Part shown: positions 17,109 through 25,271 of the stretch, one piece after another
Numbering within the stretch: position 1 is the first letter of the stretch
How the letters are laid out: the number at the start of each line of letters is the position of its first letter
DNA from: Chloroflexota bacterium
Lineage (GTDB): Bacteria; Chloroflexota; Dehalococcoidia; Lucifugimonadales; Lucifugimonadaceae
NCBI GenBank assembly: GCA_013204555.1
Contig: JABMNO010000032.1
Coordinates: 1-64,000, forward strand
DNA: 64,000 nt
Direction of reading: 5' to 3'
The notes under the pieces: model-generated
What the model was told of the DNA's origin: nothing
What the model saw: only the letters and a program-made list of their open reading frames with translations
Databases searched by the model: none
Position numbers and translations under genes: made by a program

Positions 17109-17144
17109 AACGCCTCGGGATGAGATTCCGGGGCGTTTTCTTTT
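17109..17144 (+). terminator. Intrinsic terminator after the zinc-finger gene
   Basis: The stem AACGCCTCGG/CCGGGGCGTT (one G-U pair) with loop GATGAGATT is followed by TTCTTTT. It ends the plus-strand zinc-finger gene and sits between it and the convergent ccm genes. Confidence 0.85.
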
Positions 17145-17172
17145 GCTGGTGCAGCGCCAACTCTCTAAGAAT

Positions 17173-17781
17173 TTACGAGTTGGCGTTATATATCTCGGTA
17201 GTGACGTCAGGGTCATCGTAATCTGGGTCCACCAACTCACCGTTGTTTGCTGAGTTAGCATTTTCCTGCACGTTCACATATTTGGTAGGACACTTCACAA
17301 TCAACTGGTCCGTAGTGAACACACCATCGTGTCCGTAGGCGCCTTCCAGGATTAACTCGGAGTGATCGTTGAAGAACAGCTGGCCTACTTCACCTGAATA
17401 AGCGACGTTCAGTACTTCACCCTCTTCATCACGGATGGCGAACTCAACATCCAAACTATTCTCGTGTCGGAAAAACGAATCGCCAACGAGTTTCCCGGCA
17501 ACTCGTACTAACGTCCCATCATCGGATACGCCCTGCGCTTGCAGTTCGGAAACGGTCACGTAGTAGACCGACGCGTTGCGAAGAGCCATGGTGGCAAAAA
17601 ACCCCAACGCAGCGAGGATGAGCACGCCGAACAGTATTAATTTAGCGCTGGGGCTGATGAGCGTAGAAGCAGAGGCAGCGGACGAGGGTTTTAGTATCTC
17701 CGGCATTTCGCCGGGGTCAACGTCCGGCGTATCCGGGTCATAGCTCTTGTACTGATCTGAGGAATTGGGACCTGACATCAT
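17173..17781 (-). CDS. ccmE: Cytochrome c maturation heme chaperone CcmE, Cys-type
   Basis: A periplasmic, membrane-anchored heme chaperone of 202 residues: one transmembrane segment at about 47-66, then the OB-fold (VSELQAQGVSDDGTLVRVAG, LNVAYSGEVGQLF, ELILEGAYGHDGVFTTDQL). In the usual CcmE, heme is bound covalently by a His in the HxxxY motif. Here the motif is VKCPTKY, with Cys164 and Tyr168, the CxxxY variant described from archaea and some bacteria. An acidic C-terminal tail follows (DPDYDDPDVTTE). It overlaps ccmD by four bases. It is the last gene of the minus-strand ccm group. Confidence 0.9.
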   Translation of the reverse strand: MMSGPNSSDQYKSYDPDTPDVDPGEMPEILKPSSAASASTLISPSAKLILFGVLILAALGFFATMALRNASVYYVTVSELQAQGVSDDGTLVRVAGKLVGDSFFRHENSLDVEFAIRDEEGEVLNVAYSGEVGQLFFNDHSELILEGAYGHDGVFTTDQLIVKCPTKYVNVQENANSANNGELVDPDYDDPDVTTEIYNANS

Positions 17782-18089
17782 TCGGCTGAGCTAGCCCTTC
17801 CCGTGCCCTGTTGTTGTGACAGCAGTTGCTTGAGCGCTTTGATATCGCGCTCCATCGTCCGTTGTCTTCGCGAGACAATGAAGATGTATGTAAAGAATCC
17901 TGCCCATGTGATTATGTAGATGGCGAAAAGGAAATCGAGATTCGTCTCAGTGTTGGTATTTTCCTGACCAACATACTCAGCGGCCCGGAATATTGGCCCG
18001 TTCGTTGCGGCCAGGGCGGCTGTTGCTGGAACGACGCTCGCCACAATGGCGAGAAGGATTGTTAGCGGTCGGGTCAAGATTCTTTTCAC
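17778..18089 (-). CDS. ccmD: CcmD-like small membrane protein
   Basis: A 103-residue protein with an N-terminal hydrophobic segment (about 8-28, possibly a signal peptide). A second segment, DFLFAIYIITWAGFFTYIFI, is followed by basic residues and a coiled helix (RRQRTMERDIKALKQ). This layout is that of CcmD, which releases holo-CcmE from the CcmABC heme transporter. CcmD proteins are poorly conserved, so the call leans on position between ccmC (3 bases upstream) and ccmE (4-base overlap). It is longer than most CcmD proteins because of the extra N-terminal segment. Confidence 0.75.
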   Translation of the reverse strand: MKRILTRPLTILLAIVASVVPATAALAATNGPIFRAAEYVGQENTNTETNLDFLFAIYIITWAGFFTYIFIVSRRQRTMERDIKALKQLLSQQQGTGRASSAE

Positions 18090-18092
18090 CGC

Positions 18093-18866
18093 TCAGTCTC
18101 CTGCCGGTTCTGGTGCAGCGTCTCGGAGGCTTTGTGCCGTGGCGGGTACATCTGTAACCATTGGAGCGTAGAGGTGATTGCGCATCTCCCGTTTCAGGTC
18201 TGATAACTCAAGCTCAGACTGTCTTACGCGATAACGGTCCACCAGCATGTAGATATACAGACTTGTGAACGCCACAACGGATACGAGCAGCGTTGTGGAC
18301 ATTTCCGAACTGAGCCCTGACGATTCAGCCCCCGGACCGACTATCAGCTCCGGATGTGCCGTTCGCCACAGATTTGCAGCGTAGTAAACAATTGGCACAT
18401 CCACAGCACCGAGCACGGCCACTACAGCGGCCATTCGATATGCCTGGTTTCCGGGAGGTGCGAACGCTCTAAGCATCAGATATGCGACGTAGAGAAACCA
18501 CAGAATGGCAGTAGTGGTTAGTTTTGCGTCCCAGGTCCACCAGACGTTCCAGATTGGCTTGGCCCATATTGCGCCCGTCACCAGCATCAGCGTGCCAGCC
18601 AGGACGCCGGTTTCCGCAGAGGCAAGAGCGATGGAGTCCCACTTGCGCTTGCCGGTGAACAGGTACATGAGTGAGGCAACCGCGACTACGCCGACTGCAA
18701 CCATGGATATCCAGGCGAGGGGAACGTGAACGTAAAGGGCTCGCTGGACTACCCCAAGATTCCGTTCAGTGGGAACCCACTCGAAGATCATCCAGAGGGT
18801 AAGCAGGACCAGACCGGCGGTAATAGCCAGCCACGTTGTGCGTTTGGGCCCTATTGAGCTGACCAC
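18093..18866 (-). CDS. ccmC: Heme exporter/handling protein CcmC
   Basis: A six-segment membrane protein of 257 residues from the heme-handling protein family. The tryptophan-rich periplasmic motif is WNVWWTWDAKLTTTAILWFL, and candidate heme-ligand His residues lie in LYVHVPLAW and in LWRTAHPELI. It presents heme to CcmE together with CcmABD. It begins about 380 bases after ccmB; the gap holds a miniature inverted-repeat element and little else, so ccmC may rely on its own promoter or on readthrough. A three-base gap joins it to ccmD. Confidence 0.92.
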   Translation of the reverse strand: MVSSIGPKRTTWLAITAGLVLLTLWMIFEWVPTERNLGVVQRALYVHVPLAWISMVAVGVVAVASLMYLFTGKRKWDSIALASAETGVLAGTLMLVTGAIWAKPIWNVWWTWDAKLTTTAILWFLYVAYLMLRAFAPPGNQAYRMAAVVAVLGAVDVPIVYYAANLWRTAHPELIVGPGAESSGLSSEMSTTLLVSVVAFTSLYIYMLVDRYRVRQSELELSDLKREMRNHLYAPMVTDVPATAQSLRDAAPEPAGD

Positions 18867-19042
18867 CTAATTTTGTTCCTTGTTCACTGCGTTCAGAATA
18901 TCACAATCATGTTGTTTTTCAGTTCAGTGGAACGTGGGTTTCAGGCATTTAGATTCCATCGGGAAGAGGTCTGAATTCGGCCGGTGGCTCCCATGATCGG
19001 CACCTGCGGGTAAGGCGGCATAAGAAGTTGTCCATCCCAGCC

Positions 19043-19165
19043 GCCGGCATGTCATTCTGAGTGCCCCCGAAGAATCTCAGCGTCGATCGCGGGTGTAGTT
19101 CGATGTCTCGCACTATCGAGGTGGCAATTGAGATTTTTCAGCAACCTTCAGAATGACATGCCGGC
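19043..19165. mobile_element. MITE-like element with 18-base perfect terminal inverted repeats
   Basis: GCCGGCATGTCATTCTGA (19043-19060) and its exact reverse complement (19148-19165) bound a 123-base element. Inside, AGAATCTCAG (19071) and TTGAGATTTTT (19129) continue the inverted symmetry, so the transcript would fold into a long hairpin. The GTCATTCTGA...GAAGAATCT type of sequence is a known class of dispersed intergenic repeat in many bacteria. It has no coding capacity. It lies between ccmB and ccmC, genes normally adjacent. Confidence 0.75.
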
Positions 19166-19248
19166 AAAGGAGCGAATTCCGAATAACAACGGAGTGCAGC
19201 AACTGTCTTTCTGAGATTCAACTGAGGGGGTCAAAACGTTCTGCCGAA

Positions 19249-19923
19249 TTAGTCCTCAAGCAGAAACTGGAAGGTGAGCAGGGCCGCAATAACGAACACG
19301 ATATCGAATGCAGCCAGCACCTGGAACCACTCTGCTGCCTCTGACCAGCTTCCGCCTTGCGTGACCTGCGCCGTGCCTTCTACTGCTGCAATAAGTATCG
19401 GCACGGCAATGGGCAGGAACAGCACGGGAAGCATGATCTCGCGAGCACGGGTGTTGACGGAGAGCGCGGCGAACATGGTCCCGATCGTTGAAAGCCCGAT
19501 GGTCGCGAGCACGGCGATCACGATGATCTCGACCTTCAGAACGTTGACATTGAACAGGGCCGTGAAGACCGGGAATAGCACTACGAGTGCGGTAATCATG
19601 AACAGCAGGTTGCCGAGCGTCTTACCCACCAGAATGGTGTCCCGGCTCACGGGCGAGAGCATCATCCCTTCCAGTGCGTTGCCGTCCTTCTCAATGATGA
19701 AAGATCGGTTCAATCCCAGGATTGCGGCGAATATGAACGCCACCCACAGCACACCCGGACCTACCGTGTCCCGGTTGACCCTGGTCAGTTCTATCGCGAA
19801 ATTAAAGATGATAAATACGAGCCCGGAGAAAACCAGAATCGAGATCACGATCTCCCGGTTGCGGACCTCAAGCAGCAGGTCTTTCTTCGCCACCGCCCAG
19901 ACTGGCCCAAGCGATAACTTCAA
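19249..19923 (-). CDS. ccmB: Heme ABC exporter permease CcmB
   Basis: A 224-residue membrane protein with about six hydrophobic segments. It matches CcmB from its start, WAVAKKDLLLEVRNREIVIS, through NRSFIIEKDGNALEGMMLSP (the conserved cytoplasmic loop that meets the ATPase) to the C-terminal WFQVLAAFDIVFVIAALLTF. With CcmA and CcmC it forms the ABC complex that releases holo-CcmE. Its start overlaps the end of ccmA by four bases. Confidence 0.92.
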   Translation of the reverse strand: MKLSLGPVWAVAKKDLLLEVRNREIVISILVFSGLVFIIFNFAIELTRVNRDTVGPGVLWVAFIFAAILGLNRSFIIEKDGNALEGMMLSPVSRDTILVGKTLGNLLFMITALVVLFPVFTALFNVNVLKVEIIVIAVLATIGLSTIGTMFAALSVNTRAREIMLPVLFLPIAVPILIAAVEGTAQVTQGGSWSEAAEWFQVLAAFDIVFVIAALLTFQFLLED

Positions 19924-20621
19924 GAGACTTCTCCGGTGAAGTTTCGATATATAGCAGGGAGTTCTTTGATGGTGACGTTCTCGCTACGATCGTCGAAAAC
20001 AATGCGCCCACCGCCGAGAATCGCGATTCGGTCCGATAGCGCTAACCCTCGCTCCAACGAGTGAGTGACCAGCACCGTTGCGCCACCTGCAGCCCGGAAC
20101 TCTGCAAGCAGATCTTCAAATATGCCCAGTGTGTTCTGGTCTAACCCGGATTCTGGTTCGTCTAGCAGCAACAAGCGCGGACGGTGAAGCAGTGCTCGTA
20201 CAAACGACACCCTCTTTTCAAGACCGTGTGAAAGGTCGCGGACCTTGTCGTTTAGCCGGTGGGCGACGTTGAGGCGCTGTGCGAGCGTATCGATGCGAGA
20301 TTCTGTGTCATTGAGCCCAAATAAGCTCCCGTAAAAACGCAGGTTCTCGCGCGCCGTCAGATCGCCGTACAGGAGCGATGAGTGCATCACCACGCCTATG
20401 GTGCTGCGGGCAAACGCGGCCTGCTCCGATAGTGCAAATCCGTTTATAGAGATGGTGCCACGATCAGGTCTTGTCAGAGATCCAAGGACCCTTAATAGTG
20501 TGGTTTTACCGGCGCCGTTCGGGCCGAATATCGTGATCGTCTCACCGCGTGGAACCTCCAGGTTCAGCCCCGTGAGCACACCGGAGTCTCCGTATGCCTT
20601 GTGGACACCAGAAGCTCGCAC
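19920..20621 (-). CDS. ccmA: Heme exporter ATP-binding protein CcmA
   Basis: An ABC ATPase of 233 residues: Walker A FGPNGAGKTTLLRVLG, the signature LSHGLEKRVSFVRALL (SHG replacing SGG), Walker B LLLLDEPESGLDQ and the switch His in LVTHSLERG. The order with CcmB directly after it marks it as CcmA. The GTG at 20621 starts ten residues before the A-loop Tyr (HKAYGDSG); codons upstream stay open, so a slightly longer N-terminus is possible. It lies 73 bases downstream of the amidohydrolase run on the same strand and could be read from it. Confidence 0.9.
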   Translation of the reverse strand: MRASGVHKAYGDSGVLTGLNLEVPRGETITIFGPNGAGKTTLLRVLGSLTRPDRGTISINGFALSEQAAFARSTIGVVMHSSLLYGDLTARENLRFYGSLFGLNDTESRIDTLAQRLNVAHRLNDKVRDLSHGLEKRVSFVRALLHRPRLLLLDEPESGLDQNTLGIFEDLLAEFRAAGGATVLVTHSLERGLALSDRIAILGGGRIVFDDRSENVTIKELPAIYRNFTGEVS

Positions 20622-20694
20622 AACCGGTGCGTCGGCCTCGGAATGTTCCGCGCCCGATGACGATTCGATGATCTCTGTACTCAGGGGAAAAGCC

Positions 20695-21867
20695 TCAAAA
20701 TCCAGACGGAACTACGTGATCATGATGATGACCATGAAATGGCGAGAAGCGTCGCCCGGCACGAACCGTCTCGATTGGCACAAGAAGCTGATTGCCGTTC
20801 CGCACGTCCCCGCGAGCGTCTGTGAACTCTACCGGACCTTCTCGAAGATCAAACATGGAAACGTCCGCCACTGCGCCAACCTTCAGGGAGCCAACGATAT
20901 CTTCGCGGTGAATCGCCGTTGCGGGCGCCTGTGTGCCGAGGCGGATCACATCGTCAAGGCTCAATCCCAGGTGCATGAACTTGGAGAGCGTGGTTGCTAG
21001 ATCGAAAACCGGACCGCTGACGTTGTATCTGTGAACATCAGAGCTGATCGTAGCAGGGTTGAAGCCGTGATTCATCGCAGCTTCAGCTACCTTGAATCCG
21101 AAACTTCCGGCTCCGTGGCCAACGTCGAAGTTGACCCCGCGCTCCCGTGCTTCCAATGCGGCCGGAAGCACCGCGCCACCGTCTGTGATGATGCCCGGCG
21201 GAGTTGCCGTGAAGGAGTGCGTAACAATGTCCCCGCTCCGCAGTTTACCGAATATCTCTTCCAACGGATGATTTGTCCCGCCGATGTGGATCATCAGTGG
21301 GACACCTATTTGATGCGCAGCTTCAGATGCTCGTTCCAGCGCAACAACATCGTTAGCACCCACGATTCCCTCTGACAGCCGTACTTTGATCCCTACGATG
21401 AGATCGGCGTTCGCATTGGCAGTCTCCACAGCCCTGTCCACGCGCGCCCAACGAATGTCTTCCAGTTCACCAATATCCCGGTCAAGCTGGCCCATCCCTG
21501 AGATATGCAGGAACGCATAAGAGCGGGTGTTGATGTTCTCCATCACGTACCGGCGGAACCCTGGGAACGTATTGGACCCTGAGGAGCCAGCGTCGACGAC
21601 GGTAGTTGCGCCGCGCGCCAGTGACGTGGGGTCGGCCTCTATCGCCAGGTGCGCCACGCCCCACCAGATGTGGACGTGGAGATCGACCAGGCCGGGAGTA
21701 ACGATAAGGCCATCAGCCTCAATGACGTCCCGCGCGTCACCATCTGAGATGTAATCCTCAATGGCCTGAATAGTCCCGCCGGATATCGCCACGTCTTTTT
21801 TCGCGTGGATCCCCTGCGATGGGTCTACTACGGTGCCGTTCTTGATTACGAGGTCGTAGCCGGGCAT
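20695..21867 (-). CDS. Amidohydrolase, dihydroorotase-like deacetylase family
   Basis: A metal-dependent hydrolase of the amidohydrolase superfamily, 390 residues from the chosen start. It shows the beta-strand cap YDLVIKNGTVVDPSQGIHAK, the metal ligands His64 and His66 in GLVDLHVH, a likely carboxylated Lys in VGIKVRLSEG, His residues in PLMIHIGGTNH and DIVTHSF, and the catalytic Asp in ISSDVHRYN. It resembles the deacetylase/dihydroorotase-like subgroup acting on N-acyl or cyclic amides; the exact substrate is unknown. I start at the ATG 21867 (MPGYDLVIKNG); an ATG at 21948 adds 27 residues and would run into the upstream gene. It follows two D-aminoacylase-like genes on the same strand. 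Confidence 0.82.
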   Translation of the reverse strand: MPGYDLVIKNGTVVDPSQGIHAKKDVAISGGTIQAIEDYISDGDARDVIEADGLIVTPGLVDLHVHIWWGVAHLAIEADPTSLARGATTVVDAGSSGSNTFPGFRRYVMENINTRSYAFLHISGMGQLDRDIGELEDIRWARVDRAVETANANADLIVGIKVRLSEGIVGANDVVALERASEAAHQIGVPLMIHIGGTNHPLEEIFGKLRSGDIVTHSFTATPPGIITDGGAVLPAALEARERGVNFDVGHGAGSFGFKVAEAAMNHGFNPATISSDVHRYNVSGPVFDLATTLSKFMHLGLSLDDVIRLGTQAPATAIHREDIVGSLKVGAVADVSMFDLREGPVEFTDARGDVRNGNQLLVPIETVRAGRRFSPFHGHHHDHVVPSGF

Positions 21868-21934
21868 CTGCTTACTTTCTTCCTGGTCTCCTGCTCCGTA
21901 TCGGTAGAGGATACGCTCCGAACGACAGTCGTCA

Positions 21935-23527
21935 TCACGATTCCTCACTGCGGATAACGCGACCCGGCGTCGCTCCCGTGAGTTCTCCGTCTCGCACGCT
22001 GAACGCCCCGTTAACCACTACGTGTGAGATCCCCGTGGCGTACTGGTGCGGCTCAAGCTCTGTCGCCTGATCCTGGACTGTGTCCGGATTGAATATCGCG
22101 ATGTCTGCAAAGTAGCCAGGTGCGATTCTTCCTCTTCGCTTCAGGTGGAGCCGCTCCGCTGGCATGCCCGTCATGCGATGGATACCTTCCGCCAGCGTGA
22201 CGACTTTTCGCTCCCTGACGGTACGTGCAAGGTAGCGCGCACTTGCTCCATAGTTCCGCGGATGGGGCTGCCCTGCTGACAGTGGTCCGGTAGTGCGGAG
22301 CGAGCTGCCGTCTGAGCCCATCGACACGTACGGTGCTGCGCTGATCAGGTCCACGTCCGCATCACTCATAGAGTGCAACACGGCGTTAGCGTCGGCTTGC
22401 TCGAACACCCTTAGAGCTGCTTCGGCTGGCTCAACATTCATCATGTCCGATATCTCCGCCAGTGACCTGCCGGCCATGGATGGATCTGGGGGAAAGTTAG
22501 CGATGATGATCCCAGACGGTCCCTGGTAGCGTTCAAGAGATTCCTGCATTCCCTGTCGTGCCTGAGAACGAAGGTCATCATCTTCAAGCCTGTGGAGGAC
22601 GTCAATTCTGGACCCGGCCATTAGCCAACGAGGGAACAGGACTCCACCCATATCGGCGCTTGAGATCGTGTAGGGATATTGATCTCCAGAGACATCAATA
22701 CCCTCACTACGTGCGTATCCGATGATTTCCAAGATTCGGCCTGCCTTACCCCACACCTGGGTGCCGTTGCATTTGATATGAGAGATTTGCACCCTTCCCC
22801 CGGTGCGTCTGCCGACCTCTATCGCCTCTTCGATCGCGACGAACAATCCTGCGCCGTCATTGGATTCAGATCGCGGGTGGGTGCTGTACAAGACATCGCG
22901 GTCAGCCGCGACTTGAGCGAGGTCAATCACCTCTTCCGTCAGGGAGTAGCTACCGGGTGCGAAATAGAGGCCCGTCGAGAAACCCAACGCTCCGCCATCT
23001 ATAGCTGTTTCTATCTCACGCTTCATAGAGATCAATTCGTCCAGGGTGGGCACGCGTGCCTCACCGTTCATGACGTACTCTCGGAGCGTGTTGTGCCCTA
23101 TGAGTCCTGCCACGTTGAGGGTCGAGCCTGCGTCAGAGACGGCGTCCAACCAGCCAGTGAAGTCCTGCCAGGGTGAATCCAAGCCTCCGTACCGATCAGC
23201 GCGGGTCTGGAAGGAGTCAATCGACGCCTTTCCAAGTGGAGCGCAATAACTCATCCCGCAGTTGCCCATTAGTTCGAACGTGACGCCTTGACGGACTTTG
23301 GAATCGGCCAGCGGATCAATCAGGAATGAGTTGTCGGAGTGGGTGTGCAGGTCAACGAAGCCCGGAGAGACAGCGAGTCCAGAAGCGTCGATTACATCAA
23401 CTGACTCAGCATTAGAGAGATCACCGAGAACTACGATGCGATCGCCTTCGATTCCGATATCGACCTTCAGTCCTGGCGCGCCAGTGCCATCGTAAACGTC
23501 GCCGTTCTTGATTACGAGATCCAGCAT
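21935..23527 (-). CDS. N-acyl-D-amino-acid deacylase family amidohydrolase (copy 1)
   Basis: A 530-residue amidohydrolase of the D-aminoacylase family. It has the metal-site HTH at residues 61-63 (GFVDLHTHSDNSF), the bridging Cys90 in ELMGNCGMSYCAPLG, His in VQISHIKCNG, the strand SGDQYPYTISS and the catalytic Asp region VSMGSDGSSLRTTG. Known relatives remove N-acyl groups from D-amino acids or cleave related amides such as D-hydantoins. It is the same length as the neighbouring copy and clearly similar throughout, so the pair arose by tandem duplication. Seven bases separate the two copies; co-transcription is near certain. Confidence 0.87.
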   Translation of the reverse strand: MLDLVIKNGDVYDGTGAPGLKVDIGIEGDRIVVLGDLSNAESVDVIDASGLAVSPGFVDLHTHSDNSFLIDPLADSKVRQGVTFELMGNCGMSYCAPLGKASIDSFQTRADRYGGLDSPWQDFTGWLDAVSDAGSTLNVAGLIGHNTLREYVMNGEARVPTLDELISMKREIETAIDGGALGFSTGLYFAPGSYSLTEEVIDLAQVAADRDVLYSTHPRSESNDGAGLFVAIEEAIEVGRRTGGRVQISHIKCNGTQVWGKAGRILEIIGYARSEGIDVSGDQYPYTISSADMGGVLFPRWLMAGSRIDVLHRLEDDDLRSQARQGMQESLERYQGPSGIIIANFPPDPSMAGRSLAEISDMMNVEPAEAALRVFEQADANAVLHSMSDADVDLISAAPYVSMGSDGSSLRTTGPLSAGQPHPRNYGASARYLARTVRERKVVTLAEGIHRMTGMPAERLHLKRRGRIAPGYFADIAIFNPDTVQDQATELEPHQYATGISHVVVNGAFSVRDGELTGATPGRVIRSEES

Positions 23528-23534
23528 TGGCCGA

Positions 23535-25127
23535 CTAATCCTCTCTGCTTCGAATTACTTTGCCAGCAAGTTTTCCGGTGGGTTCTCCCTTGCTGAGAGC
23601 GTGCGTGCCATTTACCCAGACCTCATCGACACCCTCTGCGTACTGATGGGGGTCTGAGAATGTTGCGTTATCCCGCACCGCCTCAGGCCTCATGATCACG
23701 ATGTCAGCTGCGTAGCCCGGAGCGATTCGTCCACGCCGTTTGAGACCCAGCCGTTCTGCTGGAAGCCCGGTCATTCTGTGAACAGCATCTTCAAGCGTGA
23801 CTGTCTTCTTGGTATTTACATACTCATTGATGAATCGAGCGTTGGTGCCATAGCTACGCGGATGCGGCACTCCGGCCGCCAACGGGCCCTGCGTGCGCAG
23901 TGAGTTGCCGTCGGAGGCGACCGAGATGAATGGCGATGTCGCGATTAGATCGACGTCCTCCTGAGAGAGCGATGCGAGCACAACCTGCCCTGAACCCATT
24001 TCGAACAGCCTCAACGCGGCCTCTGATGGCTCGACTCCAAGGTCGTCAGCTATGTCTCCGAGATGTCGTCCCTCGAAATCCGGGTTTGAGGCGAACGACG
24101 AAAAAGTGAAGGCCTCTGGTCCCTTGTAGAGGCCGATGTTGTAATCGATTCCCGCTCGCACTTTTGCCCGTGTGTCGGAGTCTTTGATACGGGTCAGCAC
24201 CGCGTCACGTCCGCCTTCTTGCGCCCACTTCGGGAATAGCGCGCCGGTCATGAGTGTTGATGAGCGTGGGTATGGATACTGATCGCCAGCCACGTCTAAT
24301 CCTTCGCGCCTGGCGGCCTCGATGAGCGCTAGGACGACACCTCCCTTACCCCACACCGGAACACCCTTGCACTTCACATGCGAAAGCTCGACCCGCACGC
24401 CCGTTCGGCGTCCAATCTCAAGCGCCTCTTCATAGGCGGTCATAAGTCCCGGACCATCTGCGCCTTCTGATCGTAAGTGGCTGGAGTACAGCGCACCTCT
24501 ATCGGCTGCCACCTGCGCCAACGCCACCACTTCGTCGGTGACGGAGTAGCTTCCCGGCGTGTAGAAAAGGCCCGTAGAGAATCCCAGCGCTCCAGCATCA
24601 AGGCTCTCCGCCACAAGCCGTTCCATTGCGGCAAGTTCATCAACGTCTGGCGAGCGCGCATCCATGCCAAGAACGTTCTGTCGCACGGTACCGTGCCCTA
24701 CCTGTGCGGCTATGTTTACGGTTGAGCCACGGGATTCAAGCGCGTTCAGATATCCGTCCATCGTGGTCCAGTCCACATTTGGGGCTGTCTCATAGGAGTT
24801 GAGCCAATCATCCAAATAGTCACGTGCAAGGCCACCAAGGGGAGCGCAGAAGCTCATGCCGCAGTTGCCCATCAGTTCCAGTGTCACGCCCTGCCGAAGC
24901 TTGCTGTCGGCGTGGGAGTCAATGAGAAACGAACCATCAGAGTGGGTATGAAGGTCAATAAACCCTGGCGTAGCGACTGCCCCGGTGGCGTCGACCGTTT
25001 CGGCAGCCTCGCCCTCAATGCGTCCAAGGGCGGTGATCCGGTCGCCTTCGATTGCGACGTCTGTGACGTATGGAGCGCCGCCAGTGCCATCGACAAGCGT
25101 GGCGTTTTTGATTAGCAGATCGATCAT
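23535..25127 (-). CDS. N-acyl-D-amino-acid deacylase family amidohydrolase (copy 2)
   Basis: A 530-residue paralogue of the next gene downstream, with the same landmarks: HTH at residues 60-62 (GFIDLHTHSDGSF), ELMGNCGMSFCAPLGG with the metal-bridging Cys, VELSHVKCKG, AGDQYPYPRSS and SVASDGNSLRTQGP. It is the first gene of the amidohydrolase run and is divergent from the FAH-family gene, with a 144-base spacer likely holding promoters for both. Differences from copy 1 cluster in the insert around residues 98-125, so the two may differ in substrate. No signal peptide is evident, so action is cytoplasmic. Confidence 0.87.
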   Translation of the reverse strand: MIDLLIKNATLVDGTGGAPYVTDVAIEGDRITALGRIEGEAAETVDATGAVATPGFIDLHTHSDGSFLIDSHADSKLRQGVTLELMGNCGMSFCAPLGGLARDYLDDWLNSYETAPNVDWTTMDGYLNALESRGSTVNIAAQVGHGTVRQNVLGMDARSPDVDELAAMERLVAESLDAGALGFSTGLFYTPGSYSVTDEVVALAQVAADRGALYSSHLRSEGADGPGLMTAYEEALEIGRRTGVRVELSHVKCKGVPVWGKGGVVLALIEAARREGLDVAGDQYPYPRSSTLMTGALFPKWAQEGGRDAVLTRIKDSDTRAKVRAGIDYNIGLYKGPEAFTFSSFASNPDFEGRHLGDIADDLGVEPSEAALRLFEMGSGQVVLASLSQEDVDLIATSPFISVASDGNSLRTQGPLAAGVPHPRSYGTNARFINEYVNTKKTVTLEDAVHRMTGLPAERLGLKRRGRIAPGYAADIVIMRPEAVRDNATFSDPHQYAEGVDEVWVNGTHALSKGEPTGKLAGKVIRSRED

Positions 25128-25271
25128 TCCAACTCCAAAGATAAGTTCATTGCCTACCCGCGTATGGCGCGACCAACATCTGTCTAATACACTTGCGCAC
25201 CGTCTTCAAATATCTAGAGATGCATGGAATACGCGTGCTGATTTATATCAGTACCCTTGGGAGAAGAGCAC

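Noticed and set aside
19274-19939. 221-residue open frame on the plus strand opposite ccmB
   Set aside because: It is a shadow of ccmB, rich in Ser/Thr/Arg with no recognisable fold, and the minus-strand frame has clear CcmB motifs and a coupled start with ccmA.
21935-25127. The two deacylase genes as one frameshifted gene
   Set aside because: Both frames are complete, with equal length and full sets of metal-binding motifs, so they are tandem paralogues.
25238-25251. Palindrome CTGATTTATATCAG as an operator for the FAH gene
   Set aside because: It is a single short dyad in an AT-rich promoter region, with no second copy or regulator gene nearby; too likely to be chance.
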